Below are positions 1 to 8,745 of a DNA stretch of 64,000 nt, in pieces. The DNA is taken from positions 1 to 64,000 of the forward strand of contig QFQX01000021.1 of assembly GCA_003248775.1 (NCBI GenBank), read 5' to 3'. Origin of the DNA: Shinella sp. (GTDB taxonomy: Bacteria; Pseudomonadota; Alphaproteobacteria; Rhizobiales; Rhizobiaceae). A program made the position numbers and the translations under genes. How positions within the stretch are numbered: the first letter of the stretch is position 1; the number at the start of each line of letters is the position of its first letter. The notes beneath the pieces are model-generated. The model had not been told where the DNA came from. It saw nothing but the letters and a program-made list of their open reading frames with translations, and did no database searches.

Positions 1-1248
1 GAGGCCTATGGCAAGCATTACACCGTCGCCTTCCCACATGAGGAATATGAAAGCGGCCGGCCGCGGCTCACCTCGCCGCTTTATGAACGACTGAAGGCCC
101 ATGGGGCGGTGTTCGGATCGAAGCTCGGCTGGGAGCGGCCGAACTGGTTTGCCCCTGAGGGCACGGAAGGGCGGGACGTGTATTCGATGGGCCGGCAGAA
201 CTGGTTCGATTCGGTCGGCGCCGAGCACGCCCATGTGCGCGAGGCTGTCGGCATCTTCGACCAGTCCTCCTTCGCCAAATACGAGGTGACCGGCCCCGAT
301 GCCTTGAAGGTCCTGGACCACATCTGCGCTAACGACGTCACAAAACCGGTCGGTCGCCTGACTTATACCCAGCTTCTCAACACGCGCGGTGGCATCGAGG
401 CCGACCTGACGGTCGCGCGGCTTGGCGAAGACAGGTTCTACATCGTCACCGGCACCGGCTTCCGCACCCATGATTTCGGCTGGATCGCCGACCATGTTCC
501 GGCCGGCGTGAAGGTGGAGATGGCCGATGTCACGGAGGATTGGGGCACGCTGTCGCTGATGGGGCCGAAGGCGCGGGACGTGCTGGCCGCGGTGACGGCG
601 GCGGATGTCTCGAACGTTGCATTCCCCTTCGGCCATGCGCGGGAAATCACCATCGCCGGCAGTGTGGTGCGGGCCTTGCGCATCACCTATGTCGGCGAGC
701 TTGGCTGGGAACTGCATGTGCCCATCGGTGCCATCGGCGAGGTCTTCGATGCCCTGATGGCAGCGGGAGAGCCGTTCGGCGTCAAGCCGGTCGGCTATCG
801 GGCGCTGGAATCGCTCAGGCTGGAAAAGGGCTATCGCGCCTGGGGCTCCGATATCACGCCGAACGATACGCCGCTGGAAGCGGGGCTCGGCTTCGCCGTC
901 AAGCTCAGGCGTAACGCCGATTTCCTCGGTCGCTCCGCGCTTCAGGCCGTTGCCGGCCAACCTTTGAAGAAGCGGCTGACGGGGTTCACCGCCGGTCCGG
1001 ATGTCGTCTTGCTCGGCCGCGAGACGATCCTGCGCAATGGCGAGCCTGTCGGCTATCTCACCAGCGGCGGCTATGGCTACACGCTCGGCAAGGCGATCGG
1101 CTACGGCTATGTCCGCAATGCGGAAGGCGTCAGCGACGACTACCTGACGAGCGGTTCCTACGAACTCGTCGTTGCGATGGAAAAGGTCCCCGCCGAAATC
1201 CATCTCAGGCCGATGTTCGATCCCGGGATGGAGCGGATCAAGGCCTGA
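1..1248 (+). CDS. Dimethylglycine/sarcosine-dehydrogenase-type protein, C-terminal part (5' end outside window)
   Basis: The frame is open from the first base and ends at TGA 1246-1248, so about 415 C-terminal residues are present. They correspond to the GcvT-like aminomethyltransferase (folate-binding) half of FAD-dependent dimethylglycine/sarcosine dehydrogenases, with family stretches such as GTLSLMGPKARDVL, TYVGELGWELHVP and YRALESLRLEKGYRAWG. Family members oxidise N-methyl groups and pass the one-carbon unit to tetrahydrofolate. The FAD-binding N-terminus lies upstream of the window, so the exact substrate cannot be judged. An ATG at 109 is internal to the frame and not the true start. 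A RIME-like repeat follows directly. Confidence 0.8.
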   Translation, partial: EAYGKHYTVAFPHEEYESGRPRLTSPLYERLKAHGAVFGSKLGWERPNWFAPEGTEGRDVYSMGRQNWFDSVGAEHAHVREAVGIFDQSSFAKYEVTGPDALKVLDHICANDVTKPVGRLTYTQLLNTRGGIEADLTVARLGEDRFYIVTGTGFRTHDFGWIADHVPAGVKVEMADVTEDWGTLSLMGPKARDVLAAVTAADVSNVAFPFGHAREITIAGSVVRALRITYVGELGWELHVPIGAIGEVFDALMAAGEPFGVKPVGYRALESLRLEKGYRAWGSDITPNDTPLEAGLGFAVKLRRNADFLGRSALQAVAGQPLKKRLTGFTAGPDVVLLGRETILRNGEPVGYLTSGGYGYTLGKAIGYGYVRNAEGVSDDYLTSGSYELVVAMEKVPAEIHLRPMFDPGMERIKA

Positions 1249-1289
1249 GTGGTCGCTACAAAGGTGACCTGTCCAAATGACAGTCCTGC

Positions 1290-1544
1290 TGCCCCTCATC
1301 CGGCTGCCGCCACCTTCTCCCCGGTTACTGTCACGCGGTGGAATAAGGAACGCACGGCGGGGCGGCATTCTTAACCCTCCCCCTTGTGGGGAGGGTGGCC
1401 GGCAGGCGGGAGGGGTTTTGATGCGGAGCGAAGGCCCCTCCCCAACCCCTCCCCACAAGGGGGAGGGGCTCCACGCACCGCCCCATGCAAACCAATACTT
1501 TGAGGTTTACGGGGAGAAGGTCCCGGCAGGGGTATGAGGGGCAG
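1290..1544. repeat. Composite RIME-like palindromic element (nested)
   Basis: The outer arms at 1290-1324 (GCCCCTCATCCGGCTGCC...) and 1505-1544 (...TATGAGGGGC) are imperfect reverse complements, the class A repeat seen repeatedly in this window. Between them, at 1373-1470, sits a second palindrome (class B) built from CCCTCCCCCTTGTGGGGAGGG and its inverse. The stretch 1249-1577 carries no convincing gene. The arrangement looks like one mosaic element inserted in another. Confidence 0.7.
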
Positions 1545-1577
1545 AGCCAACCAAAGCCGCAATCTCAAGCCGCAATC

Positions 1578-2972
1578 TCAAGCCACCGGCGGCTTCGGCC
1601 AGTTGGTCACGCCGCCGGTCCAGGTTTCGAACAGTTTCGACAGTTTCAGCACGCGCATGTCATCGAAGCGCGGGCCGACGACCTGAAGGCCGATGGGCAT
1701 GCCTGTCTTGGAGAAGCCGCAGTTGATGGAGGCGGCCGGCTGTTCCGACATGTTCCACGGAACGGTGAAGGCGATATGTTCGAAGGGCTTTTCCGGATCG
1801 TTGGTCGGGGAGGCCCAGTCGGCCGGATAGGAGACGATCGGGTTGGTCGGCGATAACACCGCGTCGACGGTGGTGAAGAGCCTGCCACAGGTCTTGCGCA
1901 TCTCGATGGTCTGGCCGAAGCCCTGCACCGCCTCGAAACCGGTGACATCCGCGCCCTTCTCGGCCCATTGGTAGATGTAGGGCAGGATCTTGGCGCGGCG
2001 CTCCTCGCTGAGGTTGCGGATATCGCCCCAGAACTTGGCCCGCCAGAACATGTCGAGACCGTCGAGCATCTGCCGCGTTAAAACCGGCGCGACCTCGACG
2101 ACGACAGCGCCGGCATCCTCGAAACGCTTCGCGGCGGCGAGCACCGCGTCACGGATTTCGATATCGACCGCAAGGCCGCAGCCGGCATCCAGCATCACGC
2201 CGATCTTCATGCCGCGCACATCGATGTCGTGGTCCATCCAGTCGAAATCATTGGGCGGCAGGCTGGTGCCGTCGCGCCAGTCGGGGCGCGAAAGCGTCGC
2301 CATCGAGAAGGCTGCATCATCGACCGAGCGTGTCATCGGGCCGGCGCAGCGGCCGACATAATAGGGATCGACCGGAATACGGCCGTGGCTGGGCTTGAAG
2401 CCGAAGAGGCCGGTCCAGCCGGCGGGCAGGCGCACCGATCCGCCGATATCCGTACCGATATGCAAGGGGCCGTAACCCGCCGCACCGGCAGCGGCCGCGC
2501 CCGCGCTCGAACCGCCGGGGTTCTGTGTCACATCCCAGGGATTGCGCGACAGCGGATGGAAGCTCGACAGGCCGGAGGAGAGCATGCCGTAGTCGGGGCA
2601 GGTGGTCTTGGCGAAGATCACCGCGCCGTCTTCCTTCATGCGCGCGGCGATCGGCGCGTCTTCTTCGGCGGGGGTAAGCTCGACGGCGGCGGTGCCGAGC
2701 GGAACCGGCTGTCCCTTGGTGGCGATCAGCTCCTTCAGCGAGACGGGGATGCCGTCGAGGGGGCCGACGGGTTCATCCCGCAGCCAGCGTTCGGTGGAGG
2801 CTTTCGCCTGTTCGCGCGCGCCTTGCGGATCATAGGCATAGAGCGCTGCCACATGTGGTTCGAAGGCCTCGATACGGGCTTCGACCGTCAGCCAGTATTC
2901 GTGCGGCGAGAGGGTTTTCGCGCGGTAACCGGCGACAAGGTCCCTGATGGTCAAATCGAGCAAATCAGTCAT
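1578..2972 (-). CDS. Amidase (amidase signature family)
   Basis: A 464-residue protein of normal family length. The Ser-cisSer-Lys triad is visible as Lys80 in VSLKE, the cis-Ser of GGSSAG (about 153-158) and the nucleophile Ser179 in TDIGGSVR. Amidase-signature enzymes hydrolyse carboxamides to acid plus ammonia. It is the last gene of a minus-strand cluster behind a peptide-type ABC importer, 47 bp downstream of the second ATPase gene. I infer that it processes an imported amide or amidated peptide. The substrate (aliphatic amide, indoleacetamide, glutamyl-tRNA-like) cannot be told from the sequence; lack of GatB/GatC neighbours argues against GatA. Confidence 0.85.
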   Translation of the reverse strand: MTDLLDLTIRDLVAGYRAKTLSPHEYWLTVEARIEAFEPHVAALYAYDPQGAREQAKASTERWLRDEPVGPLDGIPVSLKELIATKGQPVPLGTAAVELTPAEEDAPIAARMKEDGAVIFAKTTCPDYGMLSSGLSSFHPLSRNPWDVTQNPGGSSAGAAAAGAAGYGPLHIGTDIGGSVRLPAGWTGLFGFKPSHGRIPVDPYYVGRCAGPMTRSVDDAAFSMATLSRPDWRDGTSLPPNDFDWMDHDIDVRGMKIGVMLDAGCGLAVDIEIRDAVLAAAKRFEDAGAVVVEVAPVLTRQMLDGLDMFWRAKFWGDIRNLSEERRAKILPYIYQWAEKGADVTGFEAVQGFGQTIEMRKTCGRLFTTVDAVLSPTNPIVSYPADWASPTNDPEKPFEHIAFTVPWNMSEQPAASINCGFSKTGMPIGLQVVGPRFDDMRVLKLSKLFETWTGGVTNWPKPPVA

Positions 2973-3019
2973 TTCGGGTAATGCCTTCTGCTTTCAAAAA
3001 ATCGTCTGGCGGCTCGGTT

Positions 3020-4000
3020 TCAGCCGGTGGCCATATCTTCTGCACGATGACAGGCAGCCTGCCGTCCCGGCGCGATCGCGCGCAGTTCCGGCCGCTCGGC
3101 TGCGCAGCGGGTAATCGCCAGAGGACAGCGATTGCGAAAGGCGCAGCCGCCGGCATCGGCGGAGCCAGGCGGCGGGGGCGAACGCTCGGAGGCTGTCGGA
3201 CGGCCGAAGCGCTCGATGCTCGGCTCGGCCTCGGCCAGAACCCTCGTATAGGGATGAAATGGCCGTTCGAAGACATCATGCGCCGGCCCTGTTTCTACCA
3301 GTCGGCCGCGATACATGACGCCGACCCGGTCGGCGATGCAGTCGACCACGGCGAGGTTGTGGGTGATGAACAGAAAGCTTACGCCGCGCTTTTCGCGCAG
3401 GTCCATCAGCAGATTCAGCACCTGCGCCTGCACCGAGAGGTCGAGTGCCGAAACCGCCTCGTCGGCGATCACCAGTTTCGGCTCGGTGACAAGGGCGCGA
3501 GCAATCGCGATGCGCTGGCGCTGGCCGCCGGAAAATTCGTGCGGATAACGCCCCGCATGAGCGGCCTGCAATCCGACGCTTTCCAGCATGTCAGCCACCT
3601 TCTCACGGATTTCCGCGCGGCTCGGCCGTCTTGCCAGAACATGCAGCGGTTCGGCGACGATGCGCTCGACCTTCTGGCGCGGATCGAGCGAGCCGAACGG
3701 GTCCTGAAACACCATCTGGAAATTCTCGCGCTTGCGCATGAGGTCTCGTGGGCGAAGCGAAAACAGGTCGTCGCCATCGAAGAGCACATGGCCGGAGGTC
3801 GGCCTGTCGAGCGCCGCCACCAGCCGGGCGAGCGTCGATTTCCCGCAACCGCTCTCGCCGACAATGCCGAAGATCTCGCCGCCATCGACCGCAAGCGATA
3901 CCTCGTCCAGCGCTCTTGTGCTGTGCGACGCACCGAAAAGCGAATGGCTGCCATAGTCGCGGGAGAGCGCGCGGATATCGAGGAGGGGAGGCTTGCTCAT
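3020..4000 (-). CDS. Peptide/nickel-type ABC transporter ATP-binding protein (DppF/OppF-like)
   Basis: A 326-residue ABC ATPase with Walker A GESGCGKST (about 48-56), signature FSGGQRQR and Walker B VIADEAVSALD. The cysteine-containing C-terminal oligopeptide-transporter extension (CAFRNRCPLAITRC) is typical of the Dpp/Opp/Gsi family. It powers uptake together with the preceding DppD-like subunit. Its ATG overlaps the stop of that gene by 4 bp (ATGA at 3997-4000), showing translational coupling. Confidence 0.9.
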   Translation of the reverse strand: MSKPPLLDIRALSRDYGSHSLFGASHSTRALDEVSLAVDGGEIFGIVGESGCGKSTLARLVAALDRPTSGHVLFDGDDLFSLRPRDLMRKRENFQMVFQDPFGSLDPRQKVERIVAEPLHVLARRPSRAEIREKVADMLESVGLQAAHAGRYPHEFSGGQRQRIAIARALVTEPKLVIADEAVSALDLSVQAQVLNLLMDLREKRGVSFLFITHNLAVVDCIADRVGVMYRGRLVETGPAHDVFERPFHPYTRVLAEAEPSIERFGRPTASERSPPPPGSADAGGCAFRNRCPLAITRCAAERPELRAIAPGRQAACHRAEDMATG

Positions 4001-4980
4001 TGGTTTCCACTCTCCATCGCCCGGATGCAGCGGACGCCGCGGTTGCTGTCGAAGAGCGTCCAGCCGGGTTCGGCAGCATGACAGGCGTCGATGCGCTCGG
4101 GACAGCGGTCGGAGAAGACGCAGCCGGCGGGCAGCCTGTTGAAGCCGGGCACGGTGCCGCGAATGGTCTCAAGGCGGCCGCCATCGGTCACCCGTCTCGG
4201 AATCGCGCGGATCAGCCCGCGGGTATAGGGATTGCGTGGCTCGGTCAGCACCTCGCGCGTGCCGCCTTCCTCCATCCGGCGGCCGGCATACATGACGATG
4301 GTGCGCCGGCACATTCGGGCGATGACGCCGAGGTCGTGGCTGACGAGGATCAGCGCCATGCCATGCTCGCGGGCGAGATCGTCGAGAATGTCGAGCACTT
4401 CCGCCTGCACGGTGACATCGAGCGCCGTCGTCGGTTCGTCGGCGATCATCAACGCGGGTTTCAGCGCAAGCGCGATGGCGATGCCGACCCTCTGGCGCTG
4501 TCCGCCGGACATTTCGTGCGGATAGGTTTTTGCTCGGCGCGCAGCATCGGGAATGCGCACCTGATCGAGCAGGTCGACGGCTTGGCCGCGGGCGTCGCGC
4601 CATGACATGCCCCGGTGCCAGACAAGGCCCTCGGCGATCTGGTCGCCGATGGTCATGGCGGGATTGAGCGCGGTCATTGGCTCCTGGAATATCATGCCGA
4701 TCCGGTTGCCCCTGATATGGCAGAGGCGGTCTTCCGATGTCGTCAGCAGGTTCTCGCCTTCGAACGCGATGGTGCCCGTCGCTTCCGCCACGCCCGGCAG
4801 AAGCCCCATGATGGCGAGCGACAGGAGAGACTTGCCCGAGCCGCTTTCGCCGACCACACCAAGGCTTTCGCCGGCCTCGAGGTCGAAGGCGACATCCGTC
4901 ACGATGGGGGTCAGGCTGCCATCGGCCATGCGGATGGAAACGGCGAGATCGCGGACGGAGAGAAGCGGAGCCCCGGTCAT
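3997..4980 (-). CDS. Peptide/nickel-type ABC transporter ATP-binding protein (DppD/OppD-like)
   Basis: A 327-residue ABC ATPase with Walker A GESGSGKS, signature MSGGQRQRVGIAIALA, Walker B LMIADEPTTALD and the C-terminal oligopeptide-transporter domain with CVFSDRCPERIDAC. It forms a heterodimeric motor with the downstream ATPase. It overlaps the permease gene upstream (stop at 4977-4979) by 4 bp and the ATPase gene downstream by 4 bp. Confidence 0.9.
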   Translation of the reverse strand: MTGAPLLSVRDLAVSIRMADGSLTPIVTDVAFDLEAGESLGVVGESGSGKSLLSLAIMGLLPGVAEATGTIAFEGENLLTTSEDRLCHIRGNRIGMIFQEPMTALNPAMTIGDQIAEGLVWHRGMSWRDARGQAVDLLDQVRIPDAARRAKTYPHEMSGGQRQRVGIAIALALKPALMIADEPTTALDVTVQAEVLDILDDLAREHGMALILVSHDLGVIARMCRRTIVMYAGRRMEEGGTREVLTEPRNPYTRGLIRAIPRRVTDGGRLETIRGTVPGFNRLPAGCVFSDRCPERIDACHAAEPGWTLFDSNRGVRCIRAMESGNQ

Positions 4981-5837
4981 GCGCGCCCCTTTTCGCGAGG
5001 GTCGAGAAGATCCCGCAATCCGTCGCCCAGCATGTTGAAGCCGAAGACGGAAAGCGCAATCGCCAGACCCGGCATGATGGCAAGCCAGGGGGCGGTGGCC
5101 AGATAAGTCTGGGCATCCGCCAGCATGCGACCCCAGGTCGGGGCCGGCGGCGGCATGCCGAGGCCGAGGAAGCTCAGGCCGGCCTCGGTCAGGATCGCCA
5201 GACCGAGCTGGATCGTCACCTGCACGATGGTCTGGTTGGCGATATTCGGCAGCACATGTTCGACGGTGATGAGAAAGCCGCCCTTGCCGGCCCCGCGTGC
5301 GGCGAGCACGTAGTCACGCGACCAGATCTGTAGGGCCGCACCCGCGGTCACACGGGCGAAGACCGGAACCATGAAGACGGCAATCGCGATGATCGCGGTG
5401 AACCGCCCGGCGCCGATCAGCGCGCCAAGCATCATGGCGGAGAGGATCGGCGGCACTGCGAAGATAACGTCGCTCACGCGCATCACGAAGGCTTCCGTCA
5501 GGCCGCGCCGGGCGGCGGCGATGACGCCGAGAAGAGTGCCGAGCGAAGCGCCGATGGCGACGGCCGCGGCCGAGGTCGACAGAGAGTTCCACGCGCCGAC
5601 CATCAGCATCGAGGCGATGTCGCGGCCGAACTGGTCGGTACCGAGCAGGCCGTGGACGAGCGGTGCTTTCAGCTTGTGGACGATCTGCATCTTCGCCGGC
5701 GGCAGCGGCGTCCAGACAAGGGAGACGAGGGCGACGGCCACGAGAAACACGATGATCGTCGCGCCGATCGTCAGGTTCGGACGGCGAAAGGCGAGCCAGG
5801 GGCGAGGGCGGACGGAGGCTGGCGTCGAGGCGGTCAT
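4977..5837 (-). CDS. Peptide/nickel-type ABC transporter permease (DppC-like)
   Basis: A 286-residue inner-membrane permease with about six hydrophobic segments. An N-terminal segment is followed by the LLGTDQFGRDIAS motif typical of DppC/OppC, and an EAA-type loop is seen around AARGAGKGGFLITVEHVLPN. It pairs with the DppB-like permease upstream. The gene overlaps both neighbours by 4 bp, within one polycistron from the binding protein to the amidase. Confidence 0.9.
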   Translation of the reverse strand: MTASTPASVRPRPWLAFRRPNLTIGATIIVFLVAVALVSLVWTPLPPAKMQIVHKLKAPLVHGLLGTDQFGRDIASMLMVGAWNSLSTSAAAVAIGASLGTLLGVIAAARRGLTEAFVMRVSDVIFAVPPILSAMMLGALIGAGRFTAIIAIAVFMVPVFARVTAGAALQIWSRDYVLAARGAGKGGFLITVEHVLPNIANQTIVQVTIQLGLAILTEAGLSFLGLGMPPPAPTWGRMLADAQTYLATAPWLAIMPGLAIALSVFGFNMLGDGLRDLLDPREKGRA

Positions 5838-6784
5838 CGGCTGCGGCCCCGCAGGCGAGGGTCGAGCAGCAGGTAGGAAAGATCGACCAGGAAATTCATG
5901 ACGATGACGAGGGCGGCGAAAAACAGGACCACATCCTGCAAGACGATGATGTCCCGCTGGGAGAGCGCCTGAAGCGCCAGCCTTCCGAGCCCCGGCAGGT
6001 TGAAGACGTTCTCGATCAGGACGGCTCCGGCGATCAGGAAGGTGAATTGCAGCCCGAGAATGGTCGCGACCGGCACCAGCGCGTTGCGCACGGCATGGCG
6101 CCAGAGCGCGGCGCGGCGGGAGAGGCCCTTGGCGCGCGCCGTGCGGACGAAATCCTCATTGAGGACTTCCAGCACCGAGGAGCGGGTGACGCGGGTGAGA
6201 ACGCCTGCCTGTTGCAGCGCCAGCGCCACGGCGGGCAGGAGAAGGGCTTCGAGACCGGCGACGAACCCCGCCTGCCAGCCGGGAAAGCCGCCGGCCGGCA
6301 ACCAGCCGAGGCTCATCGAGAAGGCGAGGATCAGCAGCAGCGCCACCCAGAAGCCGGGAACGGCGATGAAAAGCTGGGAGACGAAGCCGCCGGCATAATC
6401 GACCGCGGAGTTGCGTTTGCTGGCGGAAACCACGCCGAGCGGAATGGCGATGGCGACGGAGATCAGGATCGCCGTCAGCGCCAGCGGCAGCGTCACGGCG
6501 AGCCGCTCGGCAATCAGCCCGGCAACCGGGACGCCGTAGGTGTAGGACTTGCCAAGATCGCCCGTCGCCACGCCGGCCAGCCATTGCAGGTAGCGGATGA
6601 CGAGCGGCTGATCGAGGCCCAGTTCATGGCGCAGCGCCGCCAGCGTATCGGGGCTTGCCGACATGCCGAGCATGATCGAGGCGGGATCTCCGGGCAGGAT
6701 ATCCATGACGACAAAGATCAGGGCCGAAACGGCAAGAAGCGTCAGGACGAGGCCGGCGATGCGGCGGGCGAGAAGTGTCAGCAT
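5834..6784 (-). CDS. Peptide/nickel-type ABC transporter permease (DppB-like)
   Basis: A 316-residue permease from the ATG at 6784. The longer frame to 6892 adds 36 hydrophilic residues encoded within repeat DNA and is unlikely. The N-terminus is the usual first helix (LLARRIAGLVLTLLAVSALIF) followed by DILPGDPA, and the EAA-like loop reads TARAKGLSRRAALWRHAVRN. It is the membrane partner of the DppC-like subunit and overlaps it by 4 bp. A RIME-like repeat separates it from the binding-protein gene. Confidence 0.9.
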   Translation of the reverse strand: MLTLLARRIAGLVLTLLAVSALIFVVMDILPGDPASIMLGMSASPDTLAALRHELGLDQPLVIRYLQWLAGVATGDLGKSYTYGVPVAGLIAERLAVTLPLALTAILISVAIAIPLGVVSASKRNSAVDYAGGFVSQLFIAVPGFWVALLLILAFSMSLGWLPAGGFPGWQAGFVAGLEALLLPAVALALQQAGVLTRVTRSSVLEVLNEDFVRTARAKGLSRRAALWRHAVRNALVPVATILGLQFTFLIAGAVLIENVFNLPGLGRLALQALSQRDIIVLQDVVLFFAALVIVMNFLVDLSYLLLDPRLRGRSR

Positions 6785-6879
6785 GGGGGCATTCCTACGG
6801 AATTTTTCCCCCTCTCGCCTGCCGGCGTTCGTTGCCCCGATCGATCCACCGGATCGATCGCTGCGCTGCGCTGGCCGCT

Positions 6880-7050
6880 CCTCACCCCCCACAAGGGGGG
6901 AGACAAAATGCGGCGACCAAGAAGCCCTGACGGCAGACCTTTGAGCATGATGTCCAATTCTGCCCCGTATATTGCTTTGCCGCGAAGGCTACGTATCAGT
7001 CCCGTCTTCTCCCCCCTTGTGGGGGAGATGGCCGGCAGGCCAGAGGGGGA
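6880..7050. repeat. RIME-like inverted repeat pair (class B) inside the peptide transporter operon
   Basis: The arm at 6880-6904 (CCCCCCACAAGGGGGGAGA) and the arm at 7008-7050 (TCTCCCCCCTTGTGGGGGAGA) are inverted copies that also fold individually. The element fills most of the 297 bp between the binding protein and DppB-like genes. Such hairpins between a binding-protein gene and its permeases commonly stabilise the upstream mRNA, which is an inference here. Confidence 0.6.
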
Positions 7051-7081
7051 CAGGATCATGCGCCGTTCTGTCGCTCTTCAC

Positions 7082-8617
7082 TCACTCTTCCCAATAAACC
7101 TCGGTCAGCACGTTGGACGGGATCGGCTCGTTTTCCCACAGACCCTTCAGCTTCTTGTCCCAGATGCCGAGCTTCGGCATGACGAAGAGGAAGAGCGCCG
7201 GAACATCGTCGGCGAGGATCTTCTGGGCCTCGCCGTAGAGCTTGTCCTGTTCGACGGTGTCGGAGGTCGCCTCGACCTTCTTCAGGATGTCGTTGAAGGC
7301 CGGGTTCTTGTAGTTGAAGTAGTAGGGATCGCGGGCATAGATATCGATGTCCATCGGTTCTGCATGGGCGACGATGGTCATCTCGTAATCGCGGCCCTTC
7401 AGGACGTCCTGCACCCATTTGGCCGGGAATTCGGTCGGCTCGATGTTCATCGTCACGCCGATCTCGGCGAACATCGCCTGCATCACCTGGGCGCTGCGCG
7501 GGGCGTAGGCCATCTGCGGCGTCTTGATGGTGAAGCTGAAGCCGTTCGGATAGCCGGCCTCGGCCAACAGGGCCTTCGCCTTTTCCGGATCGTAAGGATA
7601 GGTGCCGGTGAGATCCACATAGCCGCGGTCGTTCGGCGTATAGTGGCTGCCGATCGGCGTGCCGTAGCCGGACCATGCGCCCTCGACGATGACGGAGCGG
7701 TCGAGCGCCATCATCAGCGCCTGACGCACGCGCTTGTCGTCAAACGGCTTGCGGGCGTTGTTCATGCCGGCCACGACCTTGAGTTCGGTATTGCCGATCA
7801 CGGTCGCAAGCTTTGCGTCGTCCTTGAAGGTTTCCACCAGTTCCGGTGCGCCGAATTCCGGGAAGGCGTCGACATCGCCGGATTTCAGTGCGGCGGCCTG
7901 GGCCTGCGGGTCGGAGATGAAGCGGAAGGTGACCTTGTCCAGCTTCACCGCGACGTCCTTGTTCCAGTAGTCCGGATTAGCCGCGAGTTCGACCTTGTCG
8001 CCCTTCGCCCAGTTGACGAACTTGAACGGGCCGGTGCCGATCGGCGTGGTCTTGTCGTCGGCGGCGCTCTTGGTGCCGACGATGGAGGACGACGGCCAGC
8101 CGAGCCAGTAGAGCAGGCTTCCGGCCGGCTCCTTCAGCTTCAGGACAAGCGTTGTCGCATCGGGCGTCTCGATGGTGTCGATGGCCGCGAAGAAGCGCTT
8201 CTGCGGATTGACGCTGTCAGCGCCGCGGGCGCGTTCCAGCGAGGCCTTGGCGACGGAAGCGTCGAAGGCTTCGCCATCGTGGAACTTCACGCCTTCGGCC
8301 AAGTGAAAAGTGTAGGTCAGTCCATCCGCCGAAATGTCCCAGCTGGTGGCGAGCTGCGGCTGCACCTTGCCGTCACGGTCGATGGTGACGAGACCCTCGA
8401 AAATGTTCTGCCATGTCACCTGGCCGATGGCGACGGGGGCGGCAATCGTCGGGTCGAGGCCGGTCGGCTCGATGGTCATGCCGAGCGTCAGGTCCTTCTG
8501 TGCCGCAAGGGCGGAGCCGGAAAATACGATGGCCGCCGTGGCGGCAAGGCCAAGAGCGAAGCTTCGGAAGGTTTTCCGTCCGGCATCGTCCCTTACGGCA
8601 AGCAAAGCATTGGTCAT
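7082..8617 (-). CDS. Family 5 extracellular solute-binding protein (DppA/OppA-like)
   Basis: The ATG at 8617, preceded by a good GAGGGGAA ribosome site, gives 511 residues; the longer frame to 8923 is rejected. The N-terminus has a signal peptide (ALGLAATAAIVFSGSALAA) after a 17-residue basic leader. The mature part has the SBP_bac_5 layout, including LTYTFHLAEGVKFHDGE and NNARKPFDDKRVRQAL. It captures peptides or other ligands in the periplasm for the ABC importer encoded downstream. Ligand specificity cannot be read from sequence. Confidence 0.9.
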   Translation of the reverse strand: MTNALLAVRDDAGRKTFRSFALGLAATAAIVFSGSALAAQKDLTLGMTIEPTGLDPTIAAPVAIGQVTWQNIFEGLVTIDRDGKVQPQLATSWDISADGLTYTFHLAEGVKFHDGEAFDASVAKASLERARGADSVNPQKRFFAAIDTIETPDATTLVLKLKEPAGSLLYWLGWPSSSIVGTKSAADDKTTPIGTGPFKFVNWAKGDKVELAANPDYWNKDVAVKLDKVTFRFISDPQAQAAALKSGDVDAFPEFGAPELVETFKDDAKLATVIGNTELKVVAGMNNARKPFDDKRVRQALMMALDRSVIVEGAWSGYGTPIGSHYTPNDRGYVDLTGTYPYDPEKAKALLAEAGYPNGFSFTIKTPQMAYAPRSAQVMQAMFAEIGVTMNIEPTEFPAKWVQDVLKGRDYEMTIVAHAEPMDIDIYARDPYYFNYKNPAFNDILKKVEATSDTVEQDKLYGEAQKILADDVPALFLFVMPKLGIWDKKLKGLWENEPIPSNVLTEVYWEE

Positions 8618-8704
8618 GAAATTCCCCTCATCCTGGCGCTCGTTCTGTTTCGGTAGCTTAGCCGATGGCGCGGTGCAAAAAATACTGGCATCTCGTTCGC
8701 GCGC

Positions 8705-8725
8705 ACACAATGCGATTTTTTGTGT
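8705..8725. promoter_or_regulatory. Inverted repeat upstream of the solute-binding protein gene (candidate LysR operator)
   Basis: ACACAA and TTGTGT are separated by 9 bp (8705-8710, 8720-8725), about 90 bp upstream of the binding-protein start. A second dyad, GCGATTTT (8712-8719) with AAAATCGC (8739-8746), overlaps it and reaches the stop codon of the upstream lysR gene. Either could be an operator for that regulator or a weak terminator. Confidence 0.35.
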
Positions 8726-8745
8726 TCTCCGTGTATCGAAAATCG

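Noticed and set aside
6047..8656. 869-codon open frame opposite the peptide transporter genes
   Set aside because: Antisense shadow in high-GC DNA; its composition is Gly/Arg/Asp-rich and the opposite strand has unmistakable transporter genes. The same applies to other long antisense frames, such as 21597-24071 and 25698-28004.
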